Shown: in pieces, positions 52,040-60,554 of the stretch
Layout of the letters: every line of letters starts with the position of its first letter
Position numbering within the stretch: position 1 is the stretch's first letter
Source: Nitriliruptorales bacterium
GTDB taxonomy: Bacteria > Actinomycetota > Nitriliruptoria > Euzebyales > JAHELV01
Reading direction: 5' to 3'
Assembly: GCA_024644015.1 (NCBI GenBank)
Contig: JAHELV010000021.1
Coordinates: 1 to 62,333 of the forward strand
DNA: 62,333 nucleotides
Translations under genes and position numbers: made by a program
Notes under the pieces: model-generated
The model's database searches: none
What the model saw: only the letters and a program-made list of their open reading frames with translations
Told to the model about the DNA's origin: nothing

Positions 52040-52405
52040 ATGAGCGATGTAACCGCCACTCCGACGAGCGTGCAGGATCAGGTCATCACCCTGACCGAGG
52101 GCGCGGCCACCAAGGTCCGTGAGCTGATGGATCGCGAAGAGACCCCGGACGCGATCGCACTCCGGATCGCTGTGCAACCCGGTGGATGCTCGGGTATGCG
52201 CTACGCGCTGTTCTTCGACGACCGCCAGCTCGACGGCGACCGGATCTCAGACGTGCAGGGCGTGCCGGTCCGCATCGACAAGATGTCGGCACCGTATCTG
52301 CGCGACACCACGATCGACTGGGTCGACAGCCTTCAGGGCGCCGGATTCTCGATCAACAACCCGAACGCTCAGAACACCTGCGCCTGCGGAGACAGCTTCC
52401 ACTAG
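52040..52405 (+). CDS. erpA: HesB/IscA-type iron-sulfur carrier (ErpA-like)
   Basis: A 121-residue A-type carrier that passes Fe-S clusters to apo-enzymes. The three cluster cysteines are in QPGGCSGMRYALFFDD and in NTCACGDSFH at the C-terminus. The core TLTEGAATKVRELMDRE and VDSLQGAGFSINNPNAQNTC matches ErpA. No suf or isc operon is adjacent. It probably serves Fe-S enzymes such as LipA and KorAB nearby, but this is inference from function only. An AAGGGACCGAAAGG purine stretch precedes the start. Confidence 0.88.
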   Translation: MSDVTATPTSVQDQVITLTEGAATKVRELMDREETPDAIALRIAVQPGGCSGMRYALFFDDRQLDGDRISDVQGVPVRIDKMSAPYLRDTTIDWVDSLQGAGFSINNPNAQNTCACGDSFH

Positions 52406-52466
52406 CAGTCCAGCCGCGGATCCAACCACCGGACCTGACGGTCGTTGCCCCTTGCCGCGTGGACTC

Positions 52467-52691
52467 TCAGGTGACCCGTACGGTGAAGCGCCAGAAGCCG
52501 GCGCGCTCGACGGTCTCCACCAGCGCGTGGCGCTTGAGGCGGCACCACACCGGCACGTCGACGCGCGCATTCGGGTCGTCCGCCAGCAGGACGACGACGC
52601 GTGGCCCGCGGTCGACGATCGCCCGTGACAGCTCGATGATCGGCGTGGGACAGCGGGTGCCGCGAGCGTCGACCGTCAGGTCGGCGTCCAT
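52467..52691 (-). CDS. TusA-family sulfurtransferase
   Basis: A 74-residue protein with the TusA motif DARGTRCPTPIIELSRAI (active Cys in CPxP) followed by VVVLLADDPNARVDVPVWCRLKRH. TusA-like proteins relay persulfide sulfur for tRNA thiolation or other cofactors. ATG 52691 gives the compact family length; the frame is open to 52790 without start support. It is divergent from korA across 113 bp. Confidence 0.88.
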   Translation of the reverse strand: MDADLTVDARGTRCPTPIIELSRAIVDRGPRVVVLLADDPNARVDVPVWCRLKRHALVETVERAGFWRFTVRVT

Positions 52692-52804
52692 GCGTGCGCG
52701 TCCGTTCTCGTCGATCGGCGGACCTCGGCGATGGTCCCCACCGGGCTCACTACTATGGTGACCGCTCCATCTCGCCCAACGTGACCTCAATCGAGGATTC
52801 TTCC

Positions 52805-54661
52805 ATGACCACCAAGACGGTGCAGCAGCGCGGCACCGTGACCATTCGCTTCGCCGGCGACTCTGGTGACGGCATGCAACTGACCGGCAACCGCTTCACG
52901 TCCGTCAGCGCGGTGCTCGGCAACGACGTGGCCACCCAGCCGGACTTCCCGGCCGAGATCCGAGCGCCGGCCGGCTCGCTGCCGGGTGTCTCGGGGTTCC
53001 AGCTGCACTTCGCCGACCACGACATCCTTACACCCGGCGACGCGCCCGATGTGCTTGTTGCGATGAACCCTGCGGCGCTCAAGACCAATGTGGACGATCT
53101 CGAGCCGGGCGCCACCATCGTGGTCAACAGCGACGCGTTCTCGGTGGGCAATCTGCGCAAGGCGCGGTACGAGTCCAATCCGCTCGACGACGCGACGCTC
53201 TCGGCCTACAACGTGGTCAGCGTGCCGCTGTCCACGCTGACCGTCGGTGCGCTCGAGGACACCGATCTGGGCAAGAAGGACAAGGAACGCGCGAAGAACA
53301 TGTTCGCGCTCGGCCTGATGTCATGGATGTTCAGCCGGCCGACCCAACCGACGATCGACTGGGTGTGGTCACGATTCGGCAGTCAGCCCGAGCTGGCGGA
53401 GGCCAACATCGCGGCGTTCACAGCCGGTTTCGCGTTTGGCGAGACGACCGAGTTGTTCGCGCACAGCTACGAGGTGAAACCAGCGGCACTGCCACCCGGC
53501 CGCTACCGCCAGATCACCGGCAACACCGCGGTGGCCTACGGGCTGGTCGCCGCGGCCGAACGGACCGGTCTGCCGCTGTTCCTGGGCGGCTATCCGATCA
53601 CGCCGGCCAGCGACGTGCTGCACGAGCTCGCGCGGCTCAAGCACTTCGGTGTGCGGACCTTCCAGGCGGAGGACGAGATCGCGGGAGTCGGTGCCGCGTT
53701 GGGCGCCGCCTTCGCCGGCAACCTCGCCGCCACGGTCACATCCGGTCCCGGCGTTGCGCTGAAGGCCGAGACGATCGGGCTGGCCGTCAGCGTCGAGCTT
53801 CCACTGCTGATCCTCAACATCCAGCGCGGTGGACCGTCGACCGGGCTGCCGACCAAGACCGAGCAGGCCGACCTCCTGCAGGCCATGTACGGACGCAATG
53901 GCGAAGCGCCGGTGCCGATCGTCGCCGCGTCGACCCCGGGCGACTGCTTCGACGCCACGATCGAGGCCGCACGCATCGCCGTCGCGTACCGGACGCCGGT
54001 GTTTCTGCTGTCGGACGGCTATCTGGCCAACGGCGCCGAACCGTGGCGGATCCCGTCAGTCGACGAGCTGCCGGATCTGCGCGGGATCGTCGACTTCGCC
54101 GGCGGCCCGAACCACGACGGTGAGTTCTGGCCCTTCCAACGCGATCCGACGACGCTTGCGCGCCCGTGGGCGCCACCGGGGGTCGCCGGCCTCGAGCACA
54201 GGATCGGTGGGCTCGAGAAAGCCGACGGCACAGGCAACATCTCGTACGACCCCGACAACCACCAGCGCATGACCGAGTTGCGCGCCGCCAAGGTTGCGCG
54301 CATCGCCGACACGATTCCGCCGCTGGCCGTCGACCACGAGGACGGCGCACGGCTGCTCGTGCTGGGCTGGGGCTCGACCTACGGGCCGATCCGGGCCGCG
54401 GTGCGCCGTGCCCGCGCCGACGGCGCAGCCGTCGCGGTCGCGCACCTGCGCCACCTCAACCCGTTCCCATCGAACCTGGCAGATGTGCTGCACAGCTACG
54501 AGCGTGTGCTGGTGCCCGAGATGAACTTCGGGCAGTTGCAGCGCCTGCTGCGGGCGGACTTCCTGGTCGACGTAAAGGGCTACCACCGGGTCAATGGTCT
54601 GCCGTTCACCACGGCAGAGCTGGTCGACGCGATCTCCCACGAGCTGAAAGGTCTGTCGTGA
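52805..54661 (+). CDS. korA: 2-oxoacid:ferredoxin oxidoreductase subunit alpha (KorA)
   Basis: A 618-residue fused gamma-alpha subunit. Residues 1-190 are the gamma domain (FAGDSGDGMQLTGNRF; LPGVSGFQLHF). Residues 200-600 are the pyrimidine-binding and transketolase-like domains with GNTAVAYGLVAAAERTGLPLFLGGYPITPASDVLHE, QAEDEIAGVGAALGAAFAGNLAATVTSGPG and NIQRGGPSTGLPTKTEQADLL, as in mycobacterial KorA. With KorB it decarboxylates 2-oxoglutarate or another 2-oxoacid using ferredoxin, linking the TCA cycle to low-potential electrons. ATG 52805 has GAGG 8 nt upstream. The stop overlaps korB by 4 bp (GTGA). Confidence 0.94.
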   Translation: MTTKTVQQRGTVTIRFAGDSGDGMQLTGNRFTSVSAVLGNDVATQPDFPAEIRAPAGSLPGVSGFQLHFADHDILTPGDAPDVLVAMNPAALKTNVDDLEPGATIVVNSDAFSVGNLRKARYESNPLDDATLSAYNVVSVPLSTLTVGALEDTDLGKKDKERAKNMFALGLMSWMFSRPTQPTIDWVWSRFGSQPELAEANIAAFTAGFAFGETTELFAHSYEVKPAALPPGRYRQITGNTAVAYGLVAAAERTGLPLFLGGYPITPASDVLHELARLKHFGVRTFQAEDEIAGVGAALGAAFAGNLAATVTSGPGVALKAETIGLAVSVELPLLILNIQRGGPSTGLPTKTEQADLLQAMYGRNGEAPVPIVAASTPGDCFDATIEAARIAVAYRTPVFLLSDGYLANGAEPWRIPSVDELPDLRGIVDFAGGPNHDGEFWPFQRDPTTLARPWAPPGVAGLEHRIGGLEKADGTGNISYDPDNHQRMTELRAAKVARIADTIPPLAVDHEDGARLLVLGWGSTYGPIRAAVRRARADGAAVAVAHLRHLNPFPSNLADVLHSYERVLVPEMNFGQLQRLLRADFLVDVKGYHRVNGLPFTTAELVDAISHELKGLS

Positions 54662-55695
54662 CAGACACCGCGACGCGCAGCGCGAACGCCGAAGAGGCGC
54701 CGCTGCGCAAGAAGGACTTCCAGAGCGATCAAGAGGTGCGTTGGTGCCCGGGCTGTGGGGACTACGCGATCCTCGCCAACGTGCAAGGGGTCATGCCCGG
54801 CCTGGGCATCGCACGCGAGAACCTCGTGTTCGTGTCGGGCATCGGCTGCGCCGCGCGCTTCCCGTACTACATGGAGACGTACGGGTTCCACTCGATCCAC
54901 GGACGCGCGCCCGCAATTGCCACCGGGATCAGCGCGACGCGGCCGGATCTGAAGGTGTTCGTCGTCACCGGCGACGGTGATGCGTTGTCGATCGGTGGCA
55001 ACCACCTGATCCACGCCATGCGGCGCAACGCCAACCTGACGATCCTGCTGTTCAACAACCAGATCTACGGGTTGACGAAAGGCCAGTACTCGCCGACCAG
55101 CGAGCTCGGGAAGATCACCAAGTCGACGCCGATGGGCTCGCTGGACCATCCGTTCAACCCCGTGAGCGTCGCGCTCGGAGCCGAGGCGACGTTCGTCGGG
55201 CGGTCGATCGACAACGAGCGTGAGCACCTGACCGAAATGCTCATCCAGGCGGCAGCGCACGAAGGCACTGCATTTGTCGAGATCTATCAGAACTGCAACA
55301 TCTTCAACGACGGGGCGTTCGACGCCGTCCGCCGGAACCGACCGCAGCAGATCCGGCTCGAGCACGGCAAGCCGATCCGCTTCGGCAACGAGGACGAGTT
55401 CGGGGTCGCGCTCAAGCGGACCGGGGAGCTCGAGATCGTCGACGTTGCCACCGTCGGCCAAGACGCACTGCTCGTGCACGACGCGCACCGCGACGACCCC
55501 GGTCTGGCGTTCATGCTGTCCAGGTTGTCGCACACACCGACCGGCCCGACGCCGATCGGGTTGTTCCGGCAGGTCGAACGTCCCGTCTACGGCACCGAGC
55601 TGAACCGCCAGGTCGCGGACGCCATCGCCCGTCGGGGCCCCGGCGATCTGTCCGACCTGCTGGCGGGTGCCGACAGCTGGACCGTGACGGGCTGA
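54658..55695 (+). CDS. korB: 2-oxoacid:ferredoxin oxidoreductase subunit beta (KorB)
   Basis: A 345-residue thiamine diphosphate- and Fe-S-binding beta subunit. A CxxC with flanking residues (VRWCPGCGDYAILANVQ) starts the fold. GIGCAARFPYYMETYGFHSIHGRAPA supplies a third Cys near 60. The TPP-binding motif is GDGDALSIGGNHLIHAMRRN...LFNNQIYGLTKGQYSPTS. Another Cys, in YQNCNIFND near 217, completes the [4Fe-4S] set of KorB. GTG 54658 overlaps the korA stop, so the subunits are translated together. Confidence 0.95.
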   Translation: MTDTATRSANAEEAPLRKKDFQSDQEVRWCPGCGDYAILANVQGVMPGLGIARENLVFVSGIGCAARFPYYMETYGFHSIHGRAPAIATGISATRPDLKVFVVTGDGDALSIGGNHLIHAMRRNANLTILLFNNQIYGLTKGQYSPTSELGKITKSTPMGSLDHPFNPVSVALGAEATFVGRSIDNEREHLTEMLIQAAAHEGTAFVEIYQNCNIFNDGAFDAVRRNRPQQIRLEHGKPIRFGNEDEFGVALKRTGELEIVDVATVGQDALLVHDAHRDDPGLAFMLSRLSHTPTGPTPIGLFRQVERPVYGTELNRQVADAIARRGPGDLSDLLAGADSWTVTG

Positions 55696-55740
55696 CGGTC
55701 GAGCGGGGCGCGGCCGCCGCATCCGGTTCCGGGAGGCCAC

Positions 55741-56700
55741 GTGAGCGACGAGACGCAGCGGTCCGAGGGCTCCGAGCTCGGCGAGCCGACGGCTGAGGGC
55801 GAAGGGCACGGTCACAACTTCGGCAAGCACCAGGATGGCGACATCGACTACGAACGTGCGACCGGGGAGGGCCGTCCACGCGCCGAGAACGATCCCGAGC
55901 TCGAATCGACGTTCCAGTCCGCGGTCGAGGAAGGCACGCTGCGGCTCCGGCGCAGCGCACCGACCCTCCTGGCCACGGGCCTCATCGGCGGGATCGATCT
56001 GTCGATCGGCGTCATCGCGCTGATCGTCGTCGAACACGAGACCGGCAGCCACCTGCTGGGGTCGCTGGCGTTCACGATCGGCTTCGTCGCCCTGACACTG
56101 GCGCGCGGCGAACTGTTCACCGAGAACTTCCTGGTGCCGGTCGCCGCAATCATCGCCCACCAGGCGCGTGTCCGGGAGCTCGCGCGGCTGTGGATCGGCA
56201 CCGGCGTCCTGAACCTGGTGGGTGGCTGGGTCGTGATGAACGTGTTCATGTCGGCCATGCCGGATCTCGGCCCGACGGCGATCGAGATCGCAGAGTTCTA
56301 TCCGGACCTGGGAATCGGCTGGCGGTCCTTCGCCCTGGCGCTCCTCGGCGGTGCCGTGATCACGGTCATGACGTGGATGGACAGCAACAGCGAGACGCAG
56401 GGGCCGAGGATCGTCGCGGCGGTTGCCGCGTCGTTCGTGCTGGCCGCGGTGCCGCTGAACCACGTGATCGTGAGCTCGCACGAGATGTTCGCCGCCCTCC
56501 ACGTCGGCGCTCCCTTCGGCTACGCCGCCTGGCTCACCACCATGGCGTGGTCGACGCTCGGCAACATGGTCGGCGGTCTGCTGCTGGTGACCCTCGTCCG
56601 CTTCGTCCAGGTCGGTCGCGGTCCGATCGAGCAGGCGCGCCGGACGCCGTTCAGGCGCCTGCATCCGTCCGACGACGGCACCGGCTCGCACGTTGACTAG
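55741..56700 (+). CDS. Formate/nitrite transporter (FNT) family channel
   Basis: A 319-residue membrane protein. The first 65 residues are acidic and contain HGHNFGKHQDGD, longer than the usual FNT N-terminus. Six hydrophobic helices follow with the family blocks SAPTLLATGLIGGIDLSIG, LARGELFTENFLVPVAAI, NLVGGWVV and LNHVIVSSHEMFAAL, resembling the YfdC branch more than FocA or NirC. Such proteins pass small monovalent anions; the substrate here is not assignable. It starts at GTG 55741, 46 bp after korB. Confidence 0.83.
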   Translation: MSDETQRSEGSELGEPTAEGEGHGHNFGKHQDGDIDYERATGEGRPRAENDPELESTFQSAVEEGTLRLRRSAPTLLATGLIGGIDLSIGVIALIVVEHETGSHLLGSLAFTIGFVALTLARGELFTENFLVPVAAIIAHQARVRELARLWIGTGVLNLVGGWVVMNVFMSAMPDLGPTAIEIAEFYPDLGIGWRSFALALLGGAVITVMTWMDSNSETQGPRIVAAVAASFVLAAVPLNHVIVSSHEMFAALHVGAPFGYAAWLTTMAWSTLGNMVGGLLLVTLVRFVQVGRGPIEQARRTPFRRLHPSDDGTGSHVD

Positions 56701-56763
56701 GCGGTTCGGCCCGACGGTGCGTGGCATGATGCGCCGATCAGCATCGTCCATCGGGAGCGCAGT

Positions 56764-57273
56764 GTGAACATTCTGCTCGTGTCGGGTGGCCCGTCGCTCA
56801 CGCGGCAGGTCACGACGGCGTTACCTGCCGACGCGGACGTGCTGGAGGTGCGCACGCCGCAGCGCGGGCTGGCGGTCCTGGACGACGGCGACCACACGTT
56901 CGACGTCATCCTCGCGGATGCGGATACGCATCCGACCGGTGGCTTCTATCTGGTACGCGAGGTCAAGGCGCGGGTCACCGACGGCCACGACCTTGCGCCG
57001 GTCATCCTCATGATCTCCCGTCCGCAGGACGAATACCTGTGCCGTTGGGCCCAGGCCGACGCCTGGATCGTCAAGCCCGTCGACCCGTTCGACCTCGCCG
57101 AGCTGCTTGGCGCGCTGGCGTCGGGATCGTCGGTCCCCGCACTGCCCGGGGTCGGCACGCTCGGCCACGCGGCCAGACTCGGTCCGGGCGGGGGCGTCAA
57201 CGCCGACCGCACGCTGCTGGGCGGCGGACGCGTCACGGCGCTCACCCCGGGACCCGAGGACGACGATGACTGA
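56764..57273 (+). CDS. Atypical response-regulator receiver protein
   Basis: A 169-residue receiver-like fold with no output domain. Asp52 (VILADADTHP) takes the phosphoacceptor place, Ser85 (LMISRP) and Lys104 (WIVKPVDPFDL) match the other conserved residues, but the acidic pair near residues 6-8 is absent (LLVSGG), so phosphorylation may be lost. Residues 125-169 are a Gly-rich then acidic tail. The gene starts at GTG 56764 and its last 8 bp overlap the trpD start (ATGACTGA), so it is translationally coupled to tryptophan synthesis. Whether it affects TrpD is unknown. Confidence 0.7.
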   Translation: MNILLVSGGPSLTRQVTTALPADADVLEVRTPQRGLAVLDDGDHTFDVILADADTHPTGGFYLVREVKARVTDGHDLAPVILMISRPQDEYLCRWAQADAWIVKPVDPFDLAELLGALASGSSVPALPGVGTLGHAARLGPGGGVNADRTLLGGGRVTALTPGPEDDDD

Positions 57274-58306
57274 GACGCCCGAAGGGCTGTCGTGGCCTGA
57301 CCTCACCGAGCGTCTGCTGAACGGGCGGGACCTGTCGGCCGCCGACGCCCAGGACGCAATGGCCGAGATCATGCAGGGGTCCGCGTCGGCCGTGCAGATC
57401 GCCGGCTTCCTGGTCGCGTTGCGCGCGAAGGGCGAGACGAGCAATGAGATCGCCGGGCTCGTGCGTGCGATGCGACAGTTCGCCGTCCCGGTCCCGGTCG
57501 AGGCCCCCACGGTCGACACCTGCGGGACCGGTGGAGACCGCGCCGGCACCTTCAACATCTCCACTGTGGCCGCCATCGTCGCCGCCGGCGCCGGCGCGAA
57601 GGTCGCGAAGCACGGCAACCGCGCAGCCAGCGGACGGTGCGGCTCTGCGGATCTGCTCGAATCTTGGGGTGTCGCGATCAGCCTGCCGCCCGCCGCCGTC
57701 GCGCGCTGCATCGACGACGTCGGCATCGGCTTCTGCTTCGCGCCCACCTATCATCCGGCGATGCGCCATGTGATGCCGACGCGGCGTGAGCTGGCGATCC
57801 CGACGGTGTTCAACTTCCTGGGGCCGCTGACCAACCCCGCTGGCGCGGCGCACCAGACGATCGGCGTGAGCAGTCCGGTCATGGCCGAGCGGATGGCTGC
57901 CGTGCTGGCGCAGCTCGACACGTCCCATGCGCTGGTGTTCCACGGTGGCGACGGACTCGACGAGCTCACGACGACCGGGGTGTCACGGGTGTGGGAGATC
58001 CGTGGCGACCGCGTGGACGCGTACGAGTTCGACCCCGCCGACCTCGGCATCGCTCGCGCGGGACCCGACGATCTGACCGGCGGCGACGTCGAGACGAACC
58101 GCGCCATCGCGGATGCGGTCCTCGACGGCAAGCCGGGTCCGGCCATGGACGTGGTCGTGTTGGGTGCGGCCGCCGCACTCTACGCAGCCGACCGCGTCGC
58201 TGATCTTGGATCCGGCGTGCAGGCGGCCGCAGAGTCCATCGACTCGGGTGCGGCGCGCCGGGTGCGCGACCGCTGGGTCAGCCTGTCGCAGCAGCTGCGC
58301 CACTGA
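57266..58306 (+). CDS. trpD: Anthranilate phosphoribosyltransferase
   Basis: A 346-residue enzyme that joins anthranilate and phosphoribosyl pyrophosphate in tryptophan synthesis. Core motifs are the PRPP site VDTCGTGGDRAGTFNIST near 92, KHGNRAASGRCGSADLLE near 120, FCFAPTYHPAMRHVMPTRRELAIPTVFNFLGPLTNPAGA near 150-190, and GGDGLDELTTTG near 230. The enzyme is full length and apparently active. The other trp genes are not adjacent. In mycobacteria trpD also lies beside a DEDDh/GIY-YIG nuclease gene, here two genes further on. Confidence 0.96.
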   Translation: MTETPEGLSWPDLTERLLNGRDLSAADAQDAMAEIMQGSASAVQIAGFLVALRAKGETSNEIAGLVRAMRQFAVPVPVEAPTVDTCGTGGDRAGTFNISTVAAIVAAGAGAKVAKHGNRAASGRCGSADLLESWGVAISLPPAAVARCIDDVGIGFCFAPTYHPAMRHVMPTRRELAIPTVFNFLGPLTNPAGAAHQTIGVSSPVMAERMAAVLAQLDTSHALVFHGGDGLDELTTTGVSRVWEIRGDRVDAYEFDPADLGIARAGPDDLTGGDVETNRAIADAVLDGKPGPAMDVVVLGAAAALYAADRVADLGSGVQAAAESIDSGAARRVRDRWVSLSQQLRH

Positions 58307-58353
58307 CATGCCGGCCAAGGATGGCCGTCGCGACTGACGGCTAGTATCGCTCG

Positions 58354-60540
58354 ATGGCCGGCGAGGAGCGCGTGCGACCCCGGCGGTACGGCACGTTCGA
58401 AGGCGTGTTCGTCCCGACGCTGCTGACGATCCTGGGAGTCATCCTTTACCTGCGTGTCGGCTGGATGGTCGGCAACGCCGGCCTGCTCGGTGCGATGGCA
58501 ATCGTCCTGCTGGCGTACACCATCACCGGCTCGACAGGCATGTCCATCGCGTCGATCTCGACGAACACACCGATCGCGGGCGGTGGTGCCTACGCGATCA
58601 TCTCGCGCTCGCTCGGACTGGAGGCCGGCGGGGCGATCGGCGTGCCGCTGTACCTGTCACAGACTCTGGCGATCGCACTCTACGTGTTCGGCTTCCGTGG
58701 CGGCTGGGAGTTCGTCTTCCCGCAGCACCCCGCCCTGATCGTCGACATTGTGACGTTCGCTTCGCTCATGCTGATCGCCTCGATCAGCGCGCGGTTCGCG
58801 TTCCGTGTGCAGTACGTGATCCTGGCGCTGGTGCTCCTGTCAGTCGTGGTTATCGCGCTGGCCGCCGTTCAGGGGTCGATGGTCTTCGCGCCGACCTGGC
58901 GTGGCAGCTACCCGGGGGCGCCCGAGGCGGGGTTTCCCGGGACCGATTTCTGGGGGGTCTTCGCCGTCTTCTTCCCGGCGACGACGGGCATCATGGCGGG
59001 CGTCAACATGTCCGGCGAGTTGCGGGACTCGCGACGCAGCATCCCGCTGGGCACGCTCGGTGCGATCGGGCTGACGCTCGTGGTCTACCTGGCCGCGGCG
59101 TACTGGATCGGTCGATCGGCGCCGCCGGACGTGCTGGTCAGTGACTACCTCGTGATGCTGAAGCGCTCGGCCTGGGGCCCAGGTGTCGTCGCGGGGCTGC
59201 TGGGGGCGACGTTCTCGTCGGGTCTTGCGTCAATCGTGGGTGCTCCGCGAATCCTCCAGGCGCTGGGCGCCGCGGAGCTTCTTCCACGATCGCAGTGGTT
59301 CGCCCGTCGCACCGCGGGGGGCGAACCACGCAACGCGCTCATCTTCACCGGCGGGATCGCACTGGCGGCGATCCTCGTGCGCGACCTCAACGTGCTCGCA
59401 CCGATCATCACGCTGTTCTTCCTGATCACCTATGGAACGATCAACGTGGTGGTGCTGGTCGAGGAGACGCTGGATCTGCCGACGTTCCGCCCCACATTGC
59501 GGTTCCCTCGCATCGTGCCGCTGGTCGGGACCGTGGGGTGTATCGTCGCAATGGTGGTGGTCAACGTGCTGTTCACCGTCATCGCCGTCACCGTCGTGGT
59601 CGGGTTCTTCGTCGTGTTGCTGCGCCGGCGCCTTGACAGCCCGTTCAGCGACGTACGCAGCGACATGTTCGCCGCCATCGCACAGTGGGCGTCGAAGCGG
59701 GCCGTCGCGTCGCGGCAGTCGGCCGAGCGAGGGTGGCGGCCTCGCGTGCTCGCGCCGATCGAGGACACACGGCAGTTGCGTGCCGCGACGGCGTTCCTGC
59801 GCGACGTGACCTACCCGAAGGGAGCCGTGAAGATGGTCGGCGTCCGTCACGGCGGCGACCAGTCCCTGGCAGAGGGGTTGACGACGGTCAGCAGGCAGCT
59901 GCGCGGCGAGCAGATCTCCACGACCTGGTCGGTCGTGGAGGAGGAGACGTTCGAGCAGGGCTTCCTCGCGTCGATGCGTGCGTCCGGCAACGGCCTGGTG
60001 CGGTCGAACATCGTCTTCCTCGCATTCCCAGGTACGGCAGCGGCCGAGGATCATGCCCTGCGGGTGCTCGACGAGGCCGCCCGTCAGAAGCTCGGCGTCC
60101 TGATGACCTCGACGGTGCACGCGGGCCGGCTCGGCGGCCGCGGCGTGATCAATCTGTGGATCCGTGAGCAGGGACCGGAATGGAAGGTCAGCACCGACCT
60201 CCAGCACTCGCACCTCGCGATCCTGATGGCCTACAAGCTACGGGCGAACTGGGGCGGCGACCTCAACCTCGTCACGGCGGTCGCCAATGCCGCCGAGCTC
60301 GCGCACGCGGACCATTACCTGCACGGGCTGGCCGATCTGGCCCGGCTGCCGGGGCCGCCCGGTGTGCACGTCCTCAACACCAACTTCGTCGACGCGCTGA
60401 CAACGGCGCCGTTCGCCGACCTGAGCATCTTCGCCCTGCCGCCCGACATCGACTTCGACTTCCTGCGCAGCGTCATCGACGGAGCCGACACACCGTGCGC
60501 GTTCGTGCGTGACTCGGGGGCCGAGAGCGCCTTCATCTGA
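58354..60540 (+). CDS. Cation-chloride cotransporter homologue (APC superfamily)
   Basis: A 728-residue transporter. Twelve hydrophobic helices (20-430) include the CCC hallmark FFPATTGIMAGVNMSGELRDSRRSIPLGTL, and the first helix region TLLTILGVILYLRVGWMVG matches SLC12 proteins. A C-terminal cytoplasmic domain of about 270 residues (MVGVRHGGDQ...IREQGPEW) resembles the universal-stress-like domain of bacterial CCC homologues. Substrates of the bacterial members (amino acids, or K/Na with Cl) vary, so none is assigned. ATG 58354 follows trpD by 47 bp. Confidence 0.88.
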   Translation: MAGEERVRPRRYGTFEGVFVPTLLTILGVILYLRVGWMVGNAGLLGAMAIVLLAYTITGSTGMSIASISTNTPIAGGGAYAIISRSLGLEAGGAIGVPLYLSQTLAIALYVFGFRGGWEFVFPQHPALIVDIVTFASLMLIASISARFAFRVQYVILALVLLSVVVIALAAVQGSMVFAPTWRGSYPGAPEAGFPGTDFWGVFAVFFPATTGIMAGVNMSGELRDSRRSIPLGTLGAIGLTLVVYLAAAYWIGRSAPPDVLVSDYLVMLKRSAWGPGVVAGLLGATFSSGLASIVGAPRILQALGAAELLPRSQWFARRTAGGEPRNALIFTGGIALAAILVRDLNVLAPIITLFFLITYGTINVVVLVEETLDLPTFRPTLRFPRIVPLVGTVGCIVAMVVVNVLFTVIAVTVVVGFFVVLLRRRLDSPFSDVRSDMFAAIAQWASKRAVASRQSAERGWRPRVLAPIEDTRQLRAATAFLRDVTYPKGAVKMVGVRHGGDQSLAEGLTTVSRQLRGEQISTTWSVVEEETFEQGFLASMRASGNGLVRSNIVFLAFPGTAAAEDHALRVLDEAARQKLGVLMTSTVHAGRLGGRGVINLWIREQGPEWKVSTDLQHSHLAILMAYKLRANWGGDLNLVTAVANAAELAHADHYLHGLADLARLPGPPGVHVLNTNFVDALTTAPFADLSIFALPPDIDFDFLRSVIDGADTPCAFVRDSGAESAFI

Positions 60541-60554
60541 CAGGCCGGCGGCTG

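Noticed and set aside
54580-56751. 723-residue open frame on the minus strand opposite korB and the FNT gene
   Set aside because: Shadow frame of two well-identified genes; composition rich in Arg, Asp and His with no family pattern.
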